Source of the DNA: an uncultured Gemmatimonadota bacterium
Lineage (GTDB): Bacteria > Gemmatimonadota > Gemmatimonadetes > Gemmatimonadales > GWC2-71-9
Direction: 5' to 3'
Assembly: GCA_946479825.1 (NCBI GenBank)
Contig: CAMLHU010000065.1
Location: 1 to 9,373 of the forward strand
DNA length: 9,373 nucleotides
Part shown: positions 5,326-9,373 of the stretch, one piece after another
Layout of the letters: every line of letters starts with the position of its first letter
Position numbering within the stretch: position 1 is the first letter of the stretch
The notes under the pieces: model-generated
Told to the model about the DNA's origin: nothing
The model's database searches: none
The model's input: the letters and a program-made list of their open reading frames with translations, nothing else
Position numbers and translations under genes: made by a program

Positions 5326-6069
5326 GTGGAGGAGATCCGGATCAGGACCCGTGACGGGCAGTGCCGCAGCTTCGTGTTCCGTCCCGACGGCCGGGGGCCC
5401 TGGCCGGCGGTGCTGGTCTTGATGGACGGGATCGGCATCCGGCCGGCGATGCTCGAGGTGGGCGAGCGCCTGGCCCGGCACGGCTATTTCGCGCTGATGC
5501 CGGACCTCTTCTACCGTTCCGGCGCGTACGAACCGATGAACGGGATGACGGTCTTCTCCGATCCGGCGCAGCGGAAGGTACTGATGGAGAAGTATTTCGC
5601 GCTCGCGACCCCGGCCAACGTGATGTCCGACATTCCGGCGTTCCTGGACTACCTGGCTGCGCAGCCCGACGTCCGGCCGGGTCCGGTCGGCGCGACCGGC
5701 TACTGCATGGGCGGGCGGATGGCCCTGATCGCGGCGGCGACCTATCCCGATCGCTTTGCGGCGGTGGGGTCGTATCACCCGAGCCAGCTCGCGACCGACG
5801 CCCCCGACAGCCCGCACCTGCTGGTCCCCAGGATCAGGGCGCGGCTCTACATCGCCCGGGCGATCGAGGACGCGGGGTTCGACGACGCGATGCTCAAGCG
5901 GCTCGAGGCCGCGCTCGCCTCGGCCGGGGTCGACCACCTGATCGAGACCTATCCGGCCCGCCACGGTTTCGTCTTCCGCGACACGCCGGCGTGGGACCAG
6001 GCCGCCGCCGAGCGGCATTGGAAGACCCTGATCCCGCTGCTCGATCGCGCCTTCGCGTCCGGGCGCTGA
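5326..6069 (+). CDS. dienelactone hydrolase family protein
   Basis: This is an alpha/beta hydrolase of the dienelactone hydrolase family, probably cytosolic since no signal peptide is visible. The substrate cannot be deduced. The 247 residues contain PDLFYRSGAY (59-68), the nucleophile elbow GYCMGGR with Cys127, the segment IEDAGFDD with candidate catalytic Asp182, and YPARHGF with His213, so a Cys-Asp-His triad is complete. The position that in classical dienelactone hydrolase carries a conserved Glu near the active site appears to be Asp34 (LMDGIG). GTG at 5326 is chosen because AGGAGG (5314-5319) stands 6 nt before it; the in-frame GTG at 5320 abuts that motif. It begins 2 nt after the moaA stop, so it is probably co-transcribed with moaDEA, though no metabolic link to molybdopterin synthesis is known to me. 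Confidence 0.9.
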   Translation: MEEIRIRTRDGQCRSFVFRPDGRGPWPAVLVLMDGIGIRPAMLEVGERLARHGYFALMPDLFYRSGAYEPMNGMTVFSDPAQRKVLMEKYFALATPANVMSDIPAFLDYLAAQPDVRPGPVGATGYCMGGRMALIAAATYPDRFAAVGSYHPSQLATDAPDSPHLLVPRIRARLYIARAIEDAGFDDAMLKRLEAALASAGVDHLIETYPARHGFVFRDTPAWDQAAAERHWKTLIPLLDRAFASGR

Positions 6070-6112
6070 CCCCTGACCCCTGACCGCTCACCCCTGACCG
6101 CTGACCCCCGAC
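6064..6112 (+). repeat. seven tandem heptamers, consensus C(C/G)CTGAC
   Basis: Seven consecutive 7-bp units run without a gap: CGCTGAC (6064), CCCTGAC (6071), CCCTGAC (6078), CGCTCAC (6085), CCCTGAC (6092), CGCTGAC (6099), CCCCGAC (6106). The first unit contains the stop codon of the preceding hydrolase gene and the last ends 4 nt before trmL. The top strand is very C-rich with few G, so the RNA should be largely unpaired. The array almost fills the gap between the two genes. Confidence 0.9.
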
Positions 6113-6116
6113 CTCC

Positions 6117-6680
6117 ATGCCACTCCACATCGCCCTGATCGAGCCCCAGATCCCCCCCAACACCGGGAACATCGCGCGCCTGTGCGCCGCGACGGACAGC
6201 GCGTTGCACCTGATCGAGCCGCTCGGGTTCTCGCTCGACGACAAGCACCTCAAGCGGGCGGGGCTCGACTACTGGGACAAGGTGGACCTCTGGCTCCATC
6301 CCGACTGGTTCGAGTTCCGGCGGGCGATCGCGCGGGAGCGGTGTCTCTACTTCTCGGCCCACGCGGAGCGGAGCTATCTCGATGCGCCCTACCGCGAGAA
6401 CAGCGTGCTGGTCTTCGGCCGTGAGGACACGGGATTGCCGGCGCGGATCGTCGAGAAGCACCCGGAGCAGTGCTTCAAGATCCCGATGCCGGGGAACGTG
6501 CGGTCGCTCAACCTGGCGACGGCCGCCGGGATCGTGCTCTACGAGGCGATGCGGCAGGTGGGACGTGGGGGCGAGGTGCCGGCCGACGCGGCGGCGGCCG
6601 AAGGCGGCCCCACGGCCGGGCGGGGGAAGTCGCGCCGGGGCGGTCGTGGGCGGGGCCGCGCCCGGACGCCGAAGGCTTAG
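6117..6680 (+). CDS. trmL: tRNA (cytidine/uridine-2'-O-)-methyltransferase
   Basis: This SPOUT-class (trefoil-knot) enzyme methylates the ribose 2'-OH of the wobble base 34 in certain tRNA(Leu) species, using SAM. Its three family motifs are present: EPQIPPNTGNIARLCAAT (9-26), LVFGREDTGLP (98-108) and IPMPGNVRSLNLATAAGIVL (122-141), which builds the knot and SAM pocket. The core matches the roughly 157-residue E. coli protein. About 35 extra residues follow, rich in Gly, Ala and Arg ([20 protein letters not shown] at 168-187), perhaps an added RNA-binding tail. The ATG at 6117 is fixed by the conserved N-terminus but has no Shine-Dalgarno; CTCC precedes it. The stop overlaps the convergent gene by 4 bp. 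The GC-rich tail codons resemble those of neighbouring genes. Confidence 0.95.
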   Translation: MPLHIALIEPQIPPNTGNIARLCAATDSALHLIEPLGFSLDDKHLKRAGLDYWDKVDLWLHPDWFEFRRAIARERCLYFSAHAERSYLDAPYRENSVLVFGREDTGLPARIVEKHPEQCFKIPMPGNVRSLNLATAAGIVLYEAMRQVGRGGEVPADAAAAEGGPTAGRGKSRRGGRGRGRARTPKA

Positions 6681-7453
6681 CGGCCGAGGCGCCGACCGAG
6701 GATCACCTTGGCGAGGAGGCGGTCGGTCCCGGGGGTGAGGCCGAACCCGACCCCTGCGTTGAACTCCCAGCCGGGGCCCAGGTCAAGATCCACTGCCGGG
6801 TAGATCTGGTGCTCCTGGGCGTCGGCGGGGAGGAGGTCCGCCAGCGGCCCCATCCCGCCGTAGTACTCGACCCCGCCGGTCACCCGGCGTGAGAACTGGT
6901 AACTCACCTTGGCACTGGGCGAGAAGCCGGCCCGCCGGTCGGGGCCGGTAAGCGCGGCCTCGAGCGCCGGATTCACCGCCCAGTACCACCGGCCCCACTG
7001 CTTGTCCACGATGGGCCGGAGCTCGTAGTTGCAGCGCTCTCCCGCATAGTCGGTGTCCTGGCAGCCGATCTCCTGCGACACGCTCACCCCGAGCGGCCAG
7101 TGCCACGCGTCGGGCACGCGCACCCGCGGACGGATGTGACTCCCCACGTAGTGCCAGCCCCCCTCCTGCGCCGTGGTGAAGGCGTAGAACCCGACCTCGA
7201 ACCAGCCGGTGAAGCCGTGCGTCACTTCCACCGTCTCGTGGAGGGCGTGGTCGGTGGGGCGCACGCCGTCCTCGACCGTGGTGCGGCCGTCAACGGTGAA
7301 GTTCGAGTGCAGCTCCAGCATCGTGGCGCCGGGGTCGGTGGTCTCGGCGCCGTAGACCTGGATCTCGTAGTTGTCCTGCGCGGCGAGCGCACGGGGCACG
7401 AAGGTCGCGAGGCACGCCAGCAGGGCGGCAGGGAGGTGACGGCGGAAGTGCAT
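6677..7453 (-). CDS. secreted protein, predicted outer-membrane beta-barrel, function unknown
   Basis: The product is 258 residues. It opens with a clear Sec signal peptide: basic MHFRRH, a hydrophobic core [13 protein letters not shown], and a likely signal peptidase I site ALA-A near residue 24-25 before QDNYE. The mature part alternates polar and aromatic residues in beta-strand-like segments ([53 protein letters not shown]), typical of an outer-membrane barrel. It loosely resembles proteins labelled as MetA-pathway phenol-degradation or transporter-like barrels, but I cannot confirm that. Cys131 and Cys141 could form a loop disulfide. The start is taken at 7453 for signal-peptide fit; a GTG at 7483 would add ten residues, and neither has a good ribosome binding site. 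TGATACGTT (7513-7505) is only a weak -10 candidate. It is divergent from mdh and convergent with trmL. Confidence 0.82.
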   Translation of the reverse strand: MHFRRHLPAALLACLATFVPRALAAQDNYEIQVYGAETTDPGATMLELHSNFTVDGRTTVEDGVRPTDHALHETVEVTHGFTGWFEVGFYAFTTAQEGGWHYVGSHIRPRVRVPDAWHWPLGVSVSQEIGCQDTDYAGERCNYELRPIVDKQWGRWYWAVNPALEAALTGPDRRAGFSPSAKVSYQFSRRVTGGVEYYGGMGPLADLLPADAQEHQIYPAVDLDLGPGWEFNAGVGFGLTPGTDRLLAKVILGRRLGR

Positions 7454-7544
7454 CGGCTCGGGGGCTCGGGGAACCTGGAACACGTTCGCGGGTCTGCTCG
7501 CAACAACGTATCACGCGCGCGCCGCGTTGAACATCGCGCGGGGC

Positions 7545-7573
7545 TTGGCCGCGGCGCCGCGTCACAATACATT
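7545..7573 (+). promoter_or_regulatory. candidate sigma70-type promoter of mdh
   Basis: TTGGCC (7545-7550) and TACATT (7568-7573), each with four of six consensus matches, are separated by 17 bp in the only AT-rich spot of the 190-bp divergent region. The spacer contains the perfect 10-bp palindrome GCGGCGCCGC (7551-7560). Initiation near 7580 would give a leader of about 64 nt. Apart from this and the weak minus-strand -10, I see nothing in 7454-7643. Confidence 0.42.
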
Positions 7574-7643
7574 CCGACGCTCGGCCCACCCCGGGTCCGG
7601 GCGCGCACCGTGCCAAGGACCTGAACGAAGGCTCTCGCCTCCT

Positions 7644-8567
7644 ATGCTGCAGAAGATCACCGTCGTCGGCGCCGGCAACGTGGGCGCCACCGCCGCCCAG
7701 CGCCTCGCCGAAAAGCACCTGGCCCGCACCGTCGTCCTGCTCGATGTCGTGGACGGCGTCCCGCAGGGGAAGGGCCTCGACCAGTGGGAGTCGGCCCCGA
7801 TCGAGGGGTTCGACACGCGCGTGGTCGGGACCACCAGTTACGACGCGGCCGCGGGGAGCGACGTGTTCGTCGTGACCGCCGGCATCGCCCGGAAGCCGGG
7901 GATGAGCCGCGACGACCTGGTCAAGACCAACGCCGGCATCGTCAAGTCGGTCGCCGAGAACATCAAGAAGGTGGCGCCGAAGAGCATCGTCATCGTGGTC
8001 TCGAACCCGCTCGACGTGATGTGCTACGTCGCGATGCGCGAGACCGGCTTCCCCCGGGAGCGGGTCATCGGCATGGCGGGCGTGCTCGACACCGCGCGCT
8101 ACCGCTCGTTCCTGGCCGAGGCGCTCGACGTGAGCGTCGAGGACATCCAGGCGATGGTCCTGGGCGGCCACGGCGACACGATGGTCCCGCTCATCTCCTA
8201 CACCACCGTCTCCGGCATCCCGGTCACCCAGCTCCTCGCCAAGGACAAGCTCGAGGCGATCGTGACCCGCGCGCGGAACGGCGGGGCCGAGATCGTCCAG
8301 TACCTCAAGACCGGCTCGGCCTACTACGCGCCGAGCGCCGCGGCGGTGCAGATGGTCGAGGCGATCGCGCTCGACAAGAAGCGCATCCTCCCGTGCTCGG
8401 CCTGGCTCACCGGCGAGTACGGGCTCAAGGACGTGTTCTGCGGCGTGCCGTGCAAGCTCGGCGCCAGGGGGCTGGAGCAGGTGGTGGAAGTGACGCTGAC
8501 CGCCGAGGAGCGCACCGCGCTCCACACGTCGGCCAAGGCCGTCAGCGACGTGATGGCGATCGTCTAG
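7644..8567 (+). CDS. mdh: malate dehydrogenase, LDH-like type
   Basis: This cytosolic TCA-cycle enzyme oxidises malate to oxaloacetate with NAD. The 307 residues show the Rossmann motif [13 protein letters not shown] (9-21) and Asp34 at the end of the second strand, which favours NAD over NADP. The substrate-discriminating loop is [11 protein letters not shown] (82-92), with Arg83 and Arg89 binding the dicarboxylate. Further landmarks are SNPLDVM (120-126), GVLDTARYR with Asp148 and Arg152, and the catalytic GGHGDTMVP with His176. An arginine at the specificity position marks malate rather than lactate as substrate. ATG 7644 is chosen because the family begins directly with this strand; a TTG at 7527 would add 39 unrelated residues. 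GAAGG (7627-7631) is a distant ribosome binding site at 12 nt. sdhC and sdhA follow, so this is a respiratory cluster. Confidence 0.97.
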   Translation: MLQKITVVGAGNVGATAAQRLAEKHLARTVVLLDVVDGVPQGKGLDQWESAPIEGFDTRVVGTTSYDAAAGSDVFVVTAGIARKPGMSRDDLVKTNAGIVKSVAENIKKVAPKSIVIVVSNPLDVMCYVAMRETGFPRERVIGMAGVLDTARYRSFLAEALDVSVEDIQAMVLGGHGDTMVPLISYTTVSGIPVTQLLAKDKLEAIVTRARNGGAEIVQYLKTGSAYYAPSAAAVQMVEAIALDKKRILPCSAWLTGEYGLKDVFCGVPCKLGARGLEQVVEVTLTAEERTALHTSAKAVSDVMAIV

Positions 8568-8578
8568 CGGAACGCGGA

Positions 8579-8601
8579 GGGCGCGCGGTCGGCGCGCGCC
8601 C
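8579..8601 (+). repeat. 9-bp hairpin between mdh and sdhC
   Basis: GGGCGCGCG (8579-8587), loop GTCGG, CGCGCGCCC (8593-8601) form a perfect 9-bp all-GC stem in the 55-nt gap. No T-run follows, so it is not a canonical terminator. It could stall polymerase, protect the mdh mRNA 3' end, or set different mdh and sdh levels after processing. The stem is seen; its role is inference. Confidence 0.6.
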
Positions 8602-8622
8602 GACACCGGAGCGGACACCGAG

Positions 8623-9288
8623 ATGAATCCATTCACCCGCCTCTGGCGGTCCACGATCGGGCAGAAGGTGCTGATGGCCGTCTCCGGCATCATCGGCATC
8701 GGCTTCGTGATCGCCCATATGGTCGGGAACCTCCAGATCTTCCAGGGCCCCGACAAGCTCAACGGCTATTCGCACCTGCTCCACGGCCCGCTCAACGAGC
8801 TGCTCTGGGTGGCGCGGGTGGTCCTGCTCGCGGCGGTCGTGGTCCACGTCATCAGCGCCTACCGCCTGACGGTCCGGAACGCCGCCGCCCGGCCGCTGGG
8901 CTATGAACGCCGCGAGCCGCAGGTCTCCACGCTCGCCGCGCGGACGATGCGCTGGGGCGGCGTGCTGCTGCTGCTCTTCATCCCGTTCCACATCCTGCAC
9001 ATCACGACCGGCACCATCCATCCGGGGGGCGTCTTCACCCCGGGCGACGTGTACGGCAACCTCACCGCCACGTTCAAGGTCTGGTGGGTGGTGCTGTTCT
9101 ACGTCCTCGCGATGGCGGCGCTCGGGCTCCACCTGTTCCACGGCGCCTGGAGCGCGTGGCGGACCCTCGGCATCGCCAAGCCGGGCGCCAAGCCGCTGCA
9201 CCGGGACGTCGCGGCCCTGGTGGCGATCGTCGTGGCCCTCGGCTTCGCCCTGGTGCCGGTCAGCGTCTTCCTCGGCTGGGTGCGGTGA
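8623..9288 (+). CDS. sdhC: succinate dehydrogenase cytochrome b558 subunit
   Basis: This is the single membrane-anchor subunit that carries two b hemes and exchanges electrons with quinone in complex II of the b558 type (Bacillus, Wolinella and Bacteroides style). The 221 residues contain five hydrophobic helices at about 16-35, 62-82, 110-129, 153-175 and 196-218. Histidines placed for heme ligation are His32 in helix I (VIAHMVGN), His75 in helix II, His123 or His126 in helix III (IPFHILHITTG), and His170 or His173 in helix IV (GLHLFHGAW). The ligand assignment is by analogy with the Wolinella protein. The ATG at 8623 has a distant GGAG (8608-8611, 11 nt). sdhA starts one base after its stop, with no separate sdhD, as expected for this complex type. 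Confidence 0.94.
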   Translation: MNPFTRLWRSTIGQKVLMAVSGIIGIGFVIAHMVGNLQIFQGPDKLNGYSHLLHGPLNELLWVARVVLLAAVVVHVISAYRLTVRNAAARPLGYERREPQVSTLAARTMRWGGVLLLLFIPFHILHITTGTIHPGGVFTPGDVYGNLTATFKVWWVVLFYVLAMAALGLHLFHGAWSAWRTLGIAKPGAKPLHRDVAALVAIVVALGFALVPVSVFLGWVR

Positions 9289-9289
9289 G

Positions 9290-9373
9290 ATGGAACTGAA
9301 CGCGAAGGTCCCGTCGGGTCCCATCGAGAAGAAGTGGGACCAGCACCGCTTCGACGTGAAGCTGGTCAACCCC
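9290..9373 (+). CDS. sdhA: succinate dehydrogenase flavoprotein subunit, N-terminus only
   Basis: Twenty-eight codons are present before the window ends. They read MELNAKVPSGPIEKKW and then DQHRFDVKLVNP, which resembles the N-terminus of the Bacteroides and Wolinella-like succinate dehydrogenase/fumarate reductase flavoproteins (IPEGPLAEKW...KLVNP pattern). The FAD-binding glycine motif would lie beyond the edge. ATG 9290 follows the sdhC stop by one base, so the two are translationally coupled; GGTGAG is a poor ribosome binding site. Position after a b558-type sdhC supports the call strongly. The flavoprotein would oxidise succinate to fumarate on the cytoplasmic face and pass electrons to SdhB, presumably encoded next. 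Confidence 0.88.
   Translation, partial: MELNAKVPSGPIEKKWDQHRFDVKLVNP

Noticed and set aside
6064..6112. CRISPR-like array
   Set aside because: The units are 7 bp, directly contiguous and have no spacers.
7505..7531. Minus-strand promoter TTCAAC-15-TACGTT for the barrel gene
   Set aside because: Only three of six matches at each box and a 15-bp spacer; too weak to list as a feature.
7527..7643. TTG start giving mdh a 39-residue N-terminal extension
   Set aside because: The NAD-binding strand normally begins at the N-terminus as it does from ATG 7644, the extension resembles no targeting signal, and it would overlap the candidate promoter.
7290..8762. A 490-codon open frame on the minus strand
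   Set aside because: It runs antisense through mdh and into sdhC and reads as His/Arg/Asp-rich sequence without domain order, as expected of the complement of GC-rich coding DNA. mdh on the plus strand has all family motifs.

Overview
The window is about 9.4 kb of dense, GC-rich (roughly 70% by eye) bacterial chromosome carrying mostly housekeeping genes and no mobile elements. The gene set, the cytochrome b558-type SdhC followed by a flavoprotein N-terminus resembling the Bacteroides type, and the long low-complexity tails suggest a Gemmatimonadota-like soil or sediment bacterium. That assignment is inference from protein style; there is no rRNA gene here to confirm it.

Layout. (1) 1-1423: the C-terminal part of a predicted beta-propeller-like protein of unknown function, overlapping tpiA (triose-phosphate isomerase) by one base. 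(2) 1433-3090: a sigma70-like promoter, secG (Sec translocon subunit with an unusually long Pro/Ala/Ser/Thr tail) and carA (small subunit of carbamoyl-phosphate synthase). A 13-bp terminator-like hairpin has the carA start codon in its loop. (3) 3103-3559: an HU-family DNA-binding protein as its own unit, with a consensus -35 promoter, a structured leader and a clear intrinsic terminator. (4) 3570-6069: moaD-moaE-moaA for molybdopterin synthesis, closely packed, then a dienelactone-hydrolase-family gene 2 nt after moaA. moaD ends in a ten-G run that sets the reading frame between moaD and moaE. (5) 6064-6680: seven tandem heptamers, then trmL (tRNA wobble 2'-O-methyltransferase). (6) 6677-7453, minus strand: a secreted, probably outer-membrane beta-barrel protein that meets trmL tail to tail with a 4-bp overlap. 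(7) 7545-9373: a candidate promoter, then mdh (malate dehydrogenase), sdhC (di-heme cytochrome b558) and the first 28 codons of sdhA. This is a TCA/respiratory cluster that continues past the window.

How the genes work together. MoaA makes the precursor from GTP that becomes cyclic pyranopterin monophosphate (the partner MoaC is not here), and MoaD/MoaE convert that to molybdopterin. Mdh and the succinate dehydrogenase subunits serve adjacent parts of the TCA cycle. CarA supplies ammonia to CarB, which is not adjacent.

The observations most worth a second look are non-coding or junctional: the hairpin enclosing the carA start codon (1962-1991 plus a T-rich tail), the G10 tract at 3827-3836 where a one-base shift gives an in-frame MoaD-MoaE fusion, and the heptamer array before trmL, which has no Shine-Dalgarno sequence.
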